Below, piece by piece: positions 33,232-41,990 of a stretch of 64,000 nt of DNA (its first letter is position 1; each line of letters begins with the position of its first letter). The translations under genes and the position numbers were made by a program. The notes below the pieces were generated by a model, which was not told the origin of the DNA, searched no databases, and saw only the letters and a program-made list of their open reading frames with translations. The stretch is from Nonomuraea polychroma (lineage in GTDB: Bacteria; Actinomycetota; Actinomycetes; Streptosporangiales; Streptosporangiaceae): positions 6,413,501 to 6,477,500 of the forward strand of contig NZ_SAUN01000001.1 in assembly GCF_004011505.1 (NCBI RefSeq), given 5' to 3'.

Positions 33232-34209
33232 CTACCAGCGGTGGTGGACCTGGGGGCGGATCAGCTCGTCGTAGACGGCCCGCACCGCGTCGAGCGTCTT
33301 GGCCGAAAGCGGCGCGACAGAGGCCGCCGCCGCGTTCGCCGTCGCCTGGGCGGGGTTGCGGGCGCCCGGGATGACCACCGAGACGCCCTCCTGGTCCAGG
33401 ATCCAGCGCAGCGCGAACTGCGCCATGGTGACGCCCTCCGGCACCAGGGGCGCCAGGCGGCGGACCGCCTCCAGGCCGGTGGAGAAGTCCACGCCCGAGA
33501 AGGTCTCGCCGACGTCGAAGGCCTCACCTTGCCGGTTGTAGGCCCTGTGGTCGTCGGGGGCGAAGGTGGTGTGCTCGTCGTACCGGCCCGACAGCAGGCC
33601 GCTGGCCAGCGGGACCCGGGCGATGATGCCCACCCCGGCGGCCCGCGCGGCCGGCAGCACCTGTTCCAGGGGCTTGAGGCGGAACGCGTTCAGGATGATC
33701 TGCACGCTCGCCACGCCCGGCCGGGCGATCGCGGTCAGTGCCTCGTCGCACGTCTCGACGCTGACCCCGTACGCGGCGATCTTCTCCTCGGCCACCAGCG
33801 TGTCCAGGGCGTCGAACACGGCGTCCGTCGAATAGACCGGGGTCGGCGGGCAGTGCAGCTGGACCAGGTCGAGCGTGTCCATGCCGAGGTTCTGGCGGGA
33901 GCGCTCGTTCCAGGCGCGGAAGTTGGACATCACGTAGTTCGAGGGGATCTGTTCCAGCCGCCGGCCCATCTTGGTGGCCACGGTGAGCTCCGGGTGGCCC
34001 TTGGCGAAGCGGCCGACGATCTGCTCGCTGCGCCCGTCGCCGTACACGTCCGCGGTGTCGATGAAGGTGACGCCCGCGTCCACGGCGGCCCCCAGCGTGG
34101 CGAAGGCTTCGTCCTCGGACACCTCGCCCCAGTCGGCGCCGAGTTGCCAGGCTCCTAGGCCGACGACGCCGATCTGACGTCCGGTACGTCCCAACGTGCG
34201 GTTCTCCAT
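33232..34209 (-). CDS. aldo/keto reductase
   Basis: Soluble NADPH-dependent oxidoreductase of 325 aa with a TIM-barrel pattern: LGRTGRQIGVVGLGAWQLG at the start, the catalytic Asp and Tyr in FIDTADVYGDGRSE, Lys in TVATKMGRR, His in LVQLHCPP, and the cofactor loop VIPGARNPAQ near the end. The start at 34209 (MENRTLG) matches the family; 16 further upstream codons have no ribosome site. Convergent with the ABC operon, so perhaps acting on the imported sugar, though nothing in the sequence shows this. Confidence 0.88.
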   Translation of the reverse strand: MENRTLGRTGRQIGVVGLGAWQLGADWGEVSEDEAFATLGAAVDAGVTFIDTADVYGDGRSEQIVGRFAKGHPELTVATKMGRRLEQIPSNYVMSNFRAWNERSRQNLGMDTLDLVQLHCPPTPVYSTDAVFDALDTLVAEEKIAAYGVSVETCDEALTAIARPGVASVQIILNAFRLKPLEQVLPAARAAGVGIIARVPLASGLLSGRYDEHTTFAPDDHRAYNRQGEAFDVGETFSGVDFSTGLEAVRRLAPLVPEGVTMAQFALRWILDQEGVSVVIPGARNPAQATANAAAASVAPLSAKTLDAVRAVYDELIRPQVHHRW

Positions 34210-34299
34210 GGGTGGCTCACTTTCCTGTTCAACACTGCCCGCCCTGTATTCCACCATGGAGCTCGCCGCTTGCCTGAGCAGGGGTTACTCGGCCGGGCG

Positions 34300-36246
34300 C
34301 TACCGGGGGAGGTAGCAGCAGCGCAGCCCGGTCCGCACGGCGGCCCGCAGGTCCTCCCCCATCACCGGGTCCATGGCCGCGATGCGGGACAGCGCCCGCC
34401 TGATGGCCTTGCCGACGGCGATCCTGGCGCGTTCCTCGCTCCCCGCGAACGGCCGCGACCGCCCGCCGAGGCCGGTCGCCGCGGACAACTCGGCCACCAG
34501 CCACTCGTGCTCCAGCCGCAACGCCGTCACCCGTTCCACGTCGTTCATGGCCTCGATCTCGTCGATCTCGGCCTGCAACTGCGCCAGCCGCTCCCGGTAG
34601 GCGTCCCTGGCCGGCTCGTCGAGCACCTGCTGCTCCGAGCTGAACTCGACCTCGCGCGACCACGTCCCCGCGGCGAGATCGGTGGCCAGGATCTCGCGAC
34701 CGGGATTGGCGACCAGCACGGCCAGGTGCGCCATGCCCACGCTGTGGTCCACCTGCGCGACGCGCCCGCCCAGCTCGACCTGCCAGTACCGTCCCTGCCT
34801 GCGGAACCGGCAGGCCTGCCCCGCGCCGTCCGCCCACCCCACCGCGGCGGGCAGCACCATGCCCAGCTCCGCCGCCTCTCGCGCGGCCGCGGCCCGCTCG
34901 GCGAGCGCCGCCTCGTCCTGCGGCCCGTCGCGCAGCGCCAGCGCCTGCCCGAGCCGGGACCTGGACAGCGCCGCCGCCGGCCAGTGCCCCAGTGCCAGGT
35001 TCGCCCTTACGGCGGCCCGCAGGTGCCCGACCGCCCGCTCCAGGTCGCCGATGGTGAGCGCGGCCATGCCCAGGGAGTGGTGCACCGAGCCGAAACAGAC
35101 CACGCCGAGGCTGCCGATCACCGGCAGGTCCGCGAACGGGCTCAGCAACGCGTACGCCTGCCCCGCCGTAGCGGCGTCCTGGAGCAGGTGCGCGGTCTCC
35201 ACGGCGCAGTACATCGCGACCAGCCAGCTGCTCGACCTGGGAAGCTCCGCCAGGTCGCGGCCGCACAGCCGCGCCAGGTGCCCGGCCGCCGACCGCCGGT
35301 CCCCCGCCGTCGCCGCGGCCAGCGCCAGTCCCGCCACGTACGAGTTGTCGATCGGGCTGAGCGTGGGCGAGCTGACCAGGTCCTGGAGGGCGGGCAACAG
35401 CTCGGCGGCCCGGCCCTGGTACCAGCGGATGGCGCCGAGCTGGCCGCCGTACCAGCCGGTGGCGTCCATGTCGCCGGCCGCGACGCCGCGTTCGAAGCAC
35501 TCCCCCGCCAGCTGCTCCGCCTCCCGGAATCGTCCGGCCCGGATGGTCAGCATGACCTCGATGGCGTTGACGACATAGCCCACCGCGAGATGGGCGTGCT
35601 CGTGCAGCAGGCCGCGCAGCTCCTCCAGGCACCTCCCTGCATGCGGGTCAGCGGCCAGATAGAGGTCGACCGTTCGCCACAGCAACCCCATCATCAGGTC
35701 GCCTCGGCGCTCCGTGACCGCGGCCTGGCCGATCAGCTCCCTGGCCAGCTCCAGCCGGGTCGTCCCGTGCTCGGGTCCGAGCAGGCAGTGGTGCGCCAGG
35801 CTCAACGCCTCCGCCAGCGCCACCGGGTCCCCGGAGTCCCTCGTCTCCCGCAGCAACCCCGTGATGGCCGCGTGCTCGCCGGAGCGGTAGTCCTCCTCAC
35901 CTCGCATCCGAACGCGGAGCCGCAGTGCCAGCGGTGACGCGGGATCGAGCAGCGACAGGGCGTGCCGCTGCCGCGCTCGCACCATCTCGGAGTCGGCGGA
36001 CGTACGGTGCTCGTGCGCCCACACCCCGCCCAGCCCCAGCGCGGCCGCGGCCAGCGCGATCGGATCGCCGCACAGCTCCGCCTGCCGATAGGCCACGTCG
36101 AACCAGCGCCGCGCGGTCTGCAGATCCCCGTTCACCCGCAGCGCGCGCTCGCCCAGCACGAGCGCGACCCTGAGGTCTGAGCCCGTGACCGGCAGCACCT
36201 CCGGCCGTTGTGCGACGCCCATGTTTCCCGCTCCCCAGTCGGTCAT
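34300..36246 (-). CDS. large TPR-repeat protein, AfsR/LuxR-associated C-terminal type
   Basis: A 648-aa helical protein made of tetratricopeptide-like repeats (RWFDVAYRQAELCGDPIALA and many similar blocks), without an ATPase or HTH. After residue 500 a beta segment (RYWQVELGGRVAQVDHSVGM) leads to a conserved tail: DEPARDAYRERLAQLQAEID, a coiled-coil region, then RARIAVGKAIRRALSRIAAM and a Cys-rich end (GLRCCYLPR). That tail is found in actinomycete ATPase/BTAD-type regulators. It could act as a scaffold or a regulator that has lost its DNA-binding part. A start at 36222 is also possible. Confidence 0.65.
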   Translation of the reverse strand: MTDWGAGNMGVAQRPEVLPVTGSDLRVALVLGERALRVNGDLQTARRWFDVAYRQAELCGDPIALAAAALGLGGVWAHEHRTSADSEMVRARQRHALSLLDPASPLALRLRVRMRGEEDYRSGEHAAITGLLRETRDSGDPVALAEALSLAHHCLLGPEHGTTRLELARELIGQAAVTERRGDLMMGLLWRTVDLYLAADPHAGRCLEELRGLLHEHAHLAVGYVVNAIEVMLTIRAGRFREAEQLAGECFERGVAAGDMDATGWYGGQLGAIRWYQGRAAELLPALQDLVSSPTLSPIDNSYVAGLALAAATAGDRRSAAGHLARLCGRDLAELPRSSSWLVAMYCAVETAHLLQDAATAGQAYALLSPFADLPVIGSLGVVCFGSVHHSLGMAALTIGDLERAVGHLRAAVRANLALGHWPAAALSRSRLGQALALRDGPQDEAALAERAAAAREAAELGMVLPAAVGWADGAGQACRFRRQGRYWQVELGGRVAQVDHSVGMAHLAVLVANPGREILATDLAAGTWSREVEFSSEQQVLDEPARDAYRERLAQLQAEIDEIEAMNDVERVTALRLEHEWLVAELSAATGLGGRSRPFAGSEERARIAVGKAIRRALSRIAAMDPVMGEDLRAAVRTGLRCCYLPR

Positions 36247-36362
36247 CTGGGCAGAGGGCGCGACTGGCCCGCCGGATACCGTTGCGCGGTAAGACGTGCG
36301 AGCCCGCCGGCAGGTTCGACCCCCGGAAATTGTCGGTATCGCCGGGCAGAATCGTCGGCATC

Positions 36363-36509
36363 ATGATTCCTTTCAATGCCGTGCGATCGCCCGCGGGCGA
36401 CATCGTGGTCTTCTACGTGGGCGCCGAGCCCCGCCTGACCTCCGAGCAGGCCCTGGCCTTCGCCGAGCAACTCCGCGCCCTCGCCACGGAGACGCACCCG
36501 GCCCGCTGA
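36363..36509 (+). CDS. small hypothetical protein
   Basis: A 48-aa frame starting ATG at 36363 (MIPFNAVRSPAGDIVVFYVG) with a short helical tail (EQALAFAEQLRALATETH). Codon use is GC-rich at third positions, which supports coding. No strong ribosome site. Divergent from the TPR protein. Confidence 0.4.
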   Translation: MIPFNAVRSPAGDIVVFYVGAEPRLTSEQALAFAEQLRALATETHPAR

Positions 36510-36817
36510 GTGCATGCTTTACAGACGGGCGGCAGGCGCTCATGATGAGGCCACGCGTCCCGGCGCATTCGGATGCGCTTCATAACGGGGTTTCAGCACC
36601 ATCCTCACGGGGAGTTCGCCGCGCACCGGCGACCTGATTCATGTCAACCGTTCCTGCCATTCCGGTTGACCATTTCGAGGAGCAGCATGTTACGTCTGCC
36701 ACGTCGTGGTCGCGCCGTGTGCGCCGCAGTCACGATTGGCACCGTTTCCGCGCAGCGCGTCGGCTCGTTCGACAACAGCCCGCCTCCCGGCGGAAGCAAG
36801 ATGGCTCCGTCCGGTCG
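36510..36817. other. intergenic region with a possible truncated secreted-protein start
   Basis: No intact gene. At 36687 an ATG follows GAGGAG and opens with a signal-peptide-like stretch (MLRLPRRGRAVCAAVTIGTV), but after about 28 codons the frame runs antisense through the sigma-factor gene and loses coding character. It may be the 5' stump of an exported-protein gene cut off by an ancient rearrangement. Confidence 0.35.
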
Positions 36818-37891
36818 TCAGGCCGCCGGCCGGCCGGTGGGCGGGTCGAGAGTGGCGGGCAGGTGGAACAGCGGGAAAAGGTCGGGGCCGAACTGCGCGA
36901 GTTCGGTGAGGAAGCCGTTGTCGATGGCGACCACGGACAGCGAGAAAGGCCGGTATACGGGATCGCCGGGGATGTGGATGTAAGTAGCCGCGGCGGGCTG
37001 GCGGTTGGCTGCGGTGGCCACCATCCTCATGCGGAGGTTGTGCGGGCCGTGCAGCGCCGGCGCCCATCGGGCGAGGATGGTCTCGCGTCCGGTGTACCAC
37101 ATCGGTTCGGTTCCGTAGTGGCCCCCGGCGCCCGCTTGGTGGCTGACACGGACGGTCGGGGCGAGCAGGCTCGCGATGGCATGGTCGTCCGCCGTCTCGA
37201 TCGCTTTCATGTAGCGGTTCAGCACTGCGGCCTCGCGATCAGTAAGGGTCGTACTGCCTGTCCATTGGGACCTGTCTGGGCCGAGGCGTTCGCGTAGCTT
37301 CGTCCGTGCGCGCTGCACGGCGCTGGTCACCGCTGCTACCGACACCCCGAGCAACTGCGCGCATTCCGTGGCCGGCCAGCCGAGGATGTCGCGCAGGATC
37401 AACGCGGCACGTTGGGCGTCCGGCAGGAATTGCAGTGCGGCGATGAAGACCAATTCGACGGTCTCTCGGGTCACCGCGGCGGTGGCTGGTTCGGTGACCT
37501 GGTCGAGCAGGCTGTCCGGGTACGGCTGCAGCCACGGCACCGCCGCGGCGGCGGGTACCTGCGACGCGCCGCTCTCTGCCAGCAGCCGGCGGCGGCGCTG
37601 TTGACGTGCGAGCAGGTCCAGGCATGCGTTGGTGGCAATGCGGTGCAGCCAGGTGCGGACGCCGGCACGCCCTTCGTAGCGGCCCAGCGCCTGCCAGGCG
37701 CGTACCAGCGTCTCCTGGGTCATGTCCTCGGCTTCCTCCAAGGAGCCGAGCATCCGGTAGCAGTGCAGCCGCAGATCCGGCCGATAGCGTGCCACGATCT
37801 GGGCGAAGGCGTCGTCGTCGCCACGGCGCGCTGCCTCGACCAGCTCCGCCTCGCCCATGTGCGCGCCGGTGTGGTCGCTGCTCCAGGTCAC
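36818..37891 (-). CDS. ECF-type sigma factor with C-terminal SnoaL domain
   Basis: RNA polymerase sigma factor of 357 aa. Region 2 (RYRPDLRLHCYRMLGSLEEAEDMTQETLV), region 4 (FLPDAQRAALILRDILGWPATECAQLLGVSVAAVTSAVQRARTKL in outline) and then a SnoaL/NTF2-like domain of about 130 residues (VLNRYMKAIETADDHAIASL). This is the SigG/SigJ-like (TIGR02960, sigma-70 X5) layout, in which the C-terminal domain replaces a separate anti-sigma factor. GTG at 37891 overlaps the stop of the DHFR-like gene (GTGA), so translation is coupled. Confidence 0.85.
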   Translation of the reverse strand: MTWSSDHTGAHMGEAELVEAARRGDDDAFAQIVARYRPDLRLHCYRMLGSLEEAEDMTQETLVRAWQALGRYEGRAGVRTWLHRIATNACLDLLARQQRRRRLLAESGASQVPAAAAVPWLQPYPDSLLDQVTEPATAAVTRETVELVFIAALQFLPDAQRAALILRDILGWPATECAQLLGVSVAAVTSAVQRARTKLRERLGPDRSQWTGSTTLTDREAAVLNRYMKAIETADDHAIASLLAPTVRVSHQAGAGGHYGTEPMWYTGRETILARWAPALHGPHNLRMRMVATAANRQPAAATYIHIPGDPVYRPFSLSVVAIDNGFLTELAQFGPDLFPLFHLPATLDPPTGRPAA

Positions 37892-38445
37892 GAGCGATCG
37901 GTCCCCTCGACGGGGCGGTACACCAGATACGTCACTCCACGCGGGAGTCGGCGCGAGTCGATCAACTGGAGCTCGGTGAGGGCTGATCCTTCAGGGAAGA
38001 GCCGGTGACCGCGGCCGACGACGAGCGGATCGAGCATGATCCGTAGTTCGCTGAGCAGCCCCGCGCGCAGCAGCCCGTGAACGAGCTGAGCGCTACCCGG
38101 CACGATGACGCTGGACTCCCGTCCTGCCAGCGTGCGCACGGCGGCGACCATTCCTTTCGTCAGCACCGTGGTGTTGTCCCATACCGGCTTCGACAGCATT
38201 CGGGAGATCACATACTTCCGGATGGCGTTGGTGGCCTCCGCGAGCGGGACGTCGTTCGTCTGGTGCGGCCAGTAACTGGCGAACTCCTCGTAGGTGCGGC
38301 GACCGAGCAGCATCGCGGTGGCGTTGGCCATCTGCTCATCGAGCAGCGCCAGGCTCTCCTGGCTGGCGTATGGGGGATGCCACACGTGAGGCTCCTCCAT
38401 GACTCCGTCGAGGGTCAGGAATATGGACGCACTGATATGAACCAC
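37888..38445 (-). CDS. dihydrofolate reductase family protein (RibD C-terminal domain-like)
   Basis: A 185-aa protein with the DHFR/RibD-C fold: SASIFLTLDGVMEEPHVWHP, AMLLGRRTYEEFASYWP, SSVIVPGSAQLVHGLLRAGL, LMLDPLVVGRG-type ending. GTG at 38445 follows AAGGAG by seven bases; the open frame extends upstream to 38772 without ribosome site or family match. Such genes commonly sit beside SnoaL-type ECF sigma factors, as here, and may be the reporter of the stress the sigma factor senses. Confidence 0.82.
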   Translation of the reverse strand: MVHISASIFLTLDGVMEEPHVWHPPYASQESLALLDEQMANATAMLLGRRTYEEFASYWPHQTNDVPLAEATNAIRKYVISRMLSKPVWDNTTVLTKGMVAAVRTLAGRESSVIVPGSAQLVHGLLRAGLLSELRIMLDPLVVGRGHRLFPEGSALTELQLIDSRRLPRGVTYLVYRPVEGTDRS

Positions 38446-38837
38446 TTTGCAGCTCCTTGCCAGGGGGTAGGTCGGCGAGGTGCCGACGTCCACCACTGAC
38501 GGCATGAGCACAGAAAACTCATCGCACCTACACGCGTTGTAGCCGCCGGCAGCCCCCACGACCCAGTGGCTGTGTCCGCAGCGGGTGGAGTCTGAGGCGT
38601 CCTTCGGCAGCTCCGCTCCCACAGAAAGGCGGGTCCCCGCGCCCCCGAGCCCGAACCCGGTGGACAGGAGCGGTCGGCGCATGGGAGATCCTCCAGGGCC
38701 GACCGGCACCGCCGTACGACGGGGGTTTGGCTCGCGCGAGTCGACGGTGGCGTGCGGGGAGCGTTCGGCCACGGGTTACCCAAGACCTGTTTCTTAGATC
38801 TGCTGACAATGCGTGCGCATCTTGTCACTCTTGGCGT
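38446..38837. other. 392-base intergenic region
   Basis: Lies between the DHFR-like gene start and the IS5-type pseudogene. It contains the promoter for the DHFR-sigma pair. No protein with family resemblance or a good ribosome site was found on either strand, and I could not identify the left inverted repeat of the insertion sequence. Confidence 0.5.
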
Positions 38838-39584
38838 ATGGGTCGTGGTGACTTGACGAACGCCGAGTGGGCACGGCTGGCGCCACTGCTGCCCGCGGGC
38901 AGCAAGCGCGGCGGTCGATGGAACGACCACCGCACGGTGATCAACGGAGTGCTGTATCGGGCCCGAACCGGCGTGCCCTGGCGCGATCTGCCCAGGCGTT
39001 ACGGCTGCTGGGTGACCGTCTACAAGCGGCACCGCCGCTGGGCGGCGGACGGCACCTGGCAACGACTCGTGGCCGCGATGCAGGCCGCCGAGGAGGCGGC
39101 CGGCCGCACCGACGGCGATGTCGCGGTGGACTCCACCACCGTGCGGGCGCACCAGCACGCCGCCACTGCGCCACGCCAGACCCCGCCGCCTCCAGCGGGC
39201 GATAGAGGAGAGCCGATGGGGACATATGGGGGCGATCGACGCTGACCAGCCTGTGCAACCGGCTGGCGGCAATGATCAAATCGGCGAATGCTTAGGCGGT
39301 TCACGCGGTGGCTTGATCACCACCAAGCTGCACCTGTCGGCAGCGGACCGCTGCCGCGCGCTGTCGCTGGTGCTGACCCTGGGCCAGTACGGCGACAGCC
39401 GACAGTTCCGGCCTGCCTTGGATAGGATCAGGGTGCCGCGTGTAGGCCCGGGCCGGCCCCGGACTCCCGTGGCCGCCGCTGTCGATGCGGTGGCCGCCCG
39501 CCCGGGTTGCACCGCGAGCACTACACCAAGCGCAACGTTGTGGAGCATGCGATCAACCGGCTGAGTCCCCGCCGGGGGCACAGT
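38838..39584 (+). pseudogene. IS5-family transposase, frameshifted and truncated
   Basis: DDE transposase remnant. Frame one runs from ATG 38838 with the typical N-terminus NAEWARLAPLLP, RTGVPWRDLPRRYG and the first catalytic Asp in VAVDSTTVRAHQHAA. Near 39230 the reading shifts to a second frame (RGGLITTKLHLSAADRCRAL, with Asp in QYGDSRQF), then near 39505 back to the first (REHYTKRNVVEHAINRL, catalytic Glu). After INRL the homology stops, so the 3' end is lost. It cannot encode an active transposase. Confidence 0.85.
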
Positions 39585-39782
39585 TTAGGAGTAGAACTCA
39601 TAGCCTTCGGGCCTGGGCGCAAAATCCTCAGGACGTGTCTGCCGCAGTTCCTCGATGCGGGCGGCCAAGAAGTCGATCGCTTCGGGGATTGAGCAAGCGA
39701 ACCTGTCACGAATGAGTCGGATGCCACGGAGGTGTGCCCAGTTGAGGATGCAGTCGTCAAGTGAGGCCCAGTCACTGCCCAT
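39585..39782 (-). CDS. small hypothetical protein
   Basis: A 65-aa acidic protein, MGSDWASLDDCILNWAHLRG at the N-terminus, helical, ending in an aromatic tail (EGYEFYS). The ATG at 39782 is preferred over an extended frame because the upstream residues look random. Its 3' end abuts the broken transposase, and the 5' end overlaps the excalibur-like frame on the other strand. No family recognised. Confidence 0.5.
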   Translation of the reverse strand: MGSDWASLDDCILNWAHLRGIRLIRDRFACSIPEAIDFLAARIEELRQTRPEDFAPRPEGYEFYS

Positions 39783-40048
39783 GGGTCGAGTCTGACAGGT
39801 TCTGGCATGGGCATCAGCGCAATTTGGCCGCGCGGCTCCCGCGCGAGAACGGCCCCCAGGCCACGAGGCAGCCCACACGGGAGGAGACCGGCGGCATCGA
39901 TCCGAGGTACCGCACCTGCGCGGAAGCGAACGCCCAGGGACTCGGCCCGTACGTGAAGGGCCAAGATCCTGAGTACGAGTGGTATCAGGACCGAGATGGC
40001 GATGGACGCGTCTGGGCCGCGTTAGGTCTCCTTTTCGTCGTCTTCTGA
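39761..40048 (+). CDS. fragmentary excalibur-type calcium-binding domain protein
   Basis: Residues about 48-84 match the excalibur domain: RTCAEANAQGLGPYVKG, then DPEYEWYQDRDGDGRV with the DxDxDG calcium loop. In intact domains the loop is followed directly by a Cys that pairs with the first; here Trp is found instead and the protein ends in a short hydrophobic tail. The N-terminal 47 residues have no signal peptide and look non-native. Probably the end of a decayed surface protein. Confidence 0.45.
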   Translation: MRPSHCPWVESDRFWHGHQRNLAARLPRENGPQATRQPTREETGGIDPRYRTCAEANAQGLGPYVKGQDPEYEWYQDRDGDGRVWAALGLLFVVF

Positions 40049-40426
40049 AGTGTCGCCCTGATCTTCTTCCTCTTCAGTCTCGGGTTCGCCGGGCTCGGAT
40101 CCGGAGTCTTCCCCGCCGAGCATCCGGCCTGGGTCCTCGCCTCGGCGGAATGCGCCCACGGCTGCCTGAACGAGGGAGCCCAACCCAATGACACACATGG
40201 CGGCGATGGCTGCCTCTAGCGACACCGCCAACAGCCCCAGGCAGACCGCGCCAGCAGCAAGGAGAACCGTGATGACGACGACATCCTTGTTGATACTGAT
40301 CTTTCGCTTGGCTTGTCTGACAGGCGATGAGGGGAGCGGCTCCCACAGCAGGCCGCAGTGGGGGCATCTCCACGGCTTGGTGGTGCCCTCCGGGGCGGAA
40401 GGACAGGCGCACTGGTGCGGGGTCAC
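40022..40426 (-). CDS. zinc-ribbon membrane protein
   Basis: A 134-aa protein from GTG 40426 with AGGAG upstream. N-terminal zinc ribbon: Cys/His in HQCAC and CPHCGLLWEP; then a basic segment and two hydrophobic helices (VVVITVLLAAGAVCLGLLAV and AAIAAMCVIGLGSLVQAAVG), then a very acidic tail (ETEEEEDQGDTSEDDEKE). This tripartite layout suggests an inner-membrane protein with cytoplasmic ends. Family unknown. Confidence 0.65.
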   Translation of the reverse strand: MTPHQCACPSAPEGTTKPWRCPHCGLLWEPLPSSPVRQAKRKISINKDVVVITVLLAAGAVCLGLLAVSLEAAIAAMCVIGLGSLVQAAVGAFRRGEDPGRMLGGEDSGSEPGEPETEEEEDQGDTSEDDEKET

Positions 40427-40902
40427 GGTGTCGCTCCTCTGCAGGGCCTACTCGATGATCATTATTAACCAACCGCGTACAGGATGCCGTTGGCTGGTCG
40501 CCCGTGTAACGCCTGCAGAAGATGTGCTCGCGGCGGCCTTGGTCACTTGCCGGTAGATCGACACCTCCATGTACCGGGTCTGGCTCGGCGTGTGTCGACT
40601 ATGCGGCATTCCATCCAGCCAACATCCATGGCTCTCCGCCGAAGCGGACACCAGCCCACACGTGCAGTGTGCGGCCGAGCGTATGGTGGCGCCGCCGACG
40701 CAGAGCGCCCGCGCTGCCGGGCGCCGTGCACGTCGTGGCCGCCGCTCGGAAGGTCGGCCTGATCGACGCCTTGACGCGGATCGTGGGTGACGCTCCGCCA
40801 CTGAGGGCCGATCAGATGCAGACGCTCCGCCGCATCTTCGCCAGCGTAGAAATGACGAAAGAGGGGCCGGGCGGCCCATAGGCGAACCGACCCCGGCCTG
40901 TC
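40427..40902. other. 476-base region with only weak coding signals
   Basis: One candidate frame, 40569-40790 (+), reads WLGVCRLCGIPSSQHPWLSA then HVQCAAERMVAPP, with a CxxC...H...C pattern like a small zinc-binding protein. A second frame ends VGLIDALTRIVGDAPPLRAD before 40881 and could be its shifted C-terminus. Both together would suggest one broken gene, but neither is strong. Confidence 0.3.
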
Positions 40903-40987
40903 GCTCCCGACCGGATTCGAACCGGTGTTTCAGCCAGCAGGGAGCCAAGCCCTACCGCGGCCACGTCCCGGGCCACTAGACGAGAGC
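40903..40987 (-). tRNA. tRNA-like sequence, anticodon loop CUUGGCU (UGG, Pro) - probably degenerate
   Basis: On the minus strand a 7-bp acceptor stem pairs GCTCTCG with CGGGAGC, the T-arm is canonical (ACCGG TTCGAAT CCGGT), and a 5-bp stem TAGGG/CCCTG closes the loop CTTGGCT. The D region is oversized and folds as a 6-bp hairpin, the variable region is 11 bases, and base 37 is a pyrimidine, which is abnormal. It may be a phage- or element-borne tRNA or a pseudo-tRNA. Confidence 0.45.
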
Positions 40988-41005
40988 GGCCCTATCAGGG
41001 CATTG

Positions 41006-41202
41006 TCAGTATGGCTGTCGCTGATCCGACTGCAAACCGTTCAGCGCCACATACATGATCCCGAGCGCGTCGAGCACGGCCAGGGCGACGGTGACCCACT
41101 CGCCGGTCACAATGACGTCGTCACCCATCGCGGTGATGAGCGAGGCCGTACCAGCGCGAACGCCGACACGATGGCCTTGGCGAAGCTACCTACCTTGATC
41201 AC
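41006..41202 (-). pseudogene. phage holin-like membrane protein, frameshifted
   Basis: GTG at 41202 follows AGGAGG and overlaps the upstream stop (GTGA). The frame reads VIKVGSFAKAIVSAFALV, then a one-base loss near 41149 moves the rest into another frame: TASLITAMGDDVIVTGEWVT, ALAVLDALGIMYVALNGL. Joined, this is the two-segment layout of small actinophage holin-like proteins, with the TxxEWVTV motif between segments. As it stands the protein stops early. Confidence 0.6.
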
Positions 41203-41585
41203 GAGTCCTCCTCAGTACGCGCAGGTCGGGGTGGGGGTCGGGGCGGGACGGTTTCGCACTCGTACGTGAGCGTGGTGTCCGTCGTCTTCGTGCATGTCTC
41301 GACCGCGCCGCCGCGCTTGAAGACCACGGTCGCGGGCACGAGCAGGGCGACGGGGATGGCGTGCTTCGTCGGCAGGAAGACCCGCCGCTCGCTGCTCTTG
41401 CACTTGCTGAACTGGGACCGGCGCAGGTTCAGCGGCTCCAGCAGTCGCATGCCGCCGGTCTTGGCGTTGACGCACACGCCGTACTGGTTCGGCTTGGCCG
41501 GCGCGGCGGCCGACACGGTGGCGGCACCGCCGATGCCGAACGTGAGGACGAGAGCGGACAGGATGGCAGCGCTCTTGTAGCGCAT
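41199..41585 (-). CDS. small secreted protein next to the holin-like gene
   Basis: A 128-aa exported protein. Signal peptide MRYKSAAILSALVLTFGIGG to about residue 27 (VSAAA). The mature part contains four cysteines (CVNAKTGGMRLL, FSKCKSSERR, ETCTKT, YECETV), probably two disulfides, and a proline-rich tail. The segment around TGGMRLLEPLNLRRSQF resembles a short repeat seen in actinophage and actinomycete secreted proteins. Its stop overlaps the holin-like start, so the pair was one transcription unit. Confidence 0.6.
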   Translation of the reverse strand: MRYKSAAILSALVLTFGIGGAATVSAAAPAKPNQYGVCVNAKTGGMRLLEPLNLRRSQFSKCKSSERRVFLPTKHAIPVALLVPATVVFKRGGAVETCTKTTDTTLTYECETVPPRPPPRPARTEEDS

Positions 41586-41730
41586 GCTCCTCTATCAGGG
41601 GACACACGAAAGGCGCCCGCATCCAGCTAGGACGCCTCGGTGAGGGCTGCAGGCCTCATGTGATGGGAACTGGTAGGCCGGATTTCCGACTGCTATCGGA
41701 TCTTGATATCAGCGTGGGAAGCTCTCCGCC

Positions 41731-41958
41731 GTGACCGAATCAGAAGAACACCCCAAGGCTCGCGGCCGCGACATGGAGACGTCCGAGGTCATCGGGTTCG
41801 CGGGACTCATCGCCATCGTCGGGGGCGTCATCCTAGCCGTCGTCCAGGCAAACTCCGGCCCTGATGACTCGCCCTGGGTGACCATCTTCATCGGCGTGGC
41901 CCTGGTAGGTGTAGGCCTTCGAATCGAAGCCGCCATCCGTGACCGGTCGCGTGGCTAG
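41731..41958 (+). CDS. small two-segment membrane protein
   Basis: A 75-aa protein with a charged N-terminus (TESEEHPKARGRDMETSE), two hydrophobic segments (VIGFAGLIAIVGGVILAVVQ and PWVTIFIGVALVGVGLRI) and a basic C-terminus. Clear third-position GC bias. No family recognised; it faces opposite to the lysis-like genes around it. Confidence 0.55.
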   Translation: MTESEEHPKARGRDMETSEVIGFAGLIAIVGGVILAVVQANSGPDDSPWVTIFIGVALVGVGLRIEAAIRDRSRG

Positions 41959-41990
41959 CCATGGTCAGTAACGCAGCCACAGGCCGTCGC

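Noticed and set aside
37888..38772. A longer DHFR-like protein starting at 38772
   Set aside because: The extra 109 residues have no family match, and AAGGAG lies just before GTG 38445, where the fold begins.
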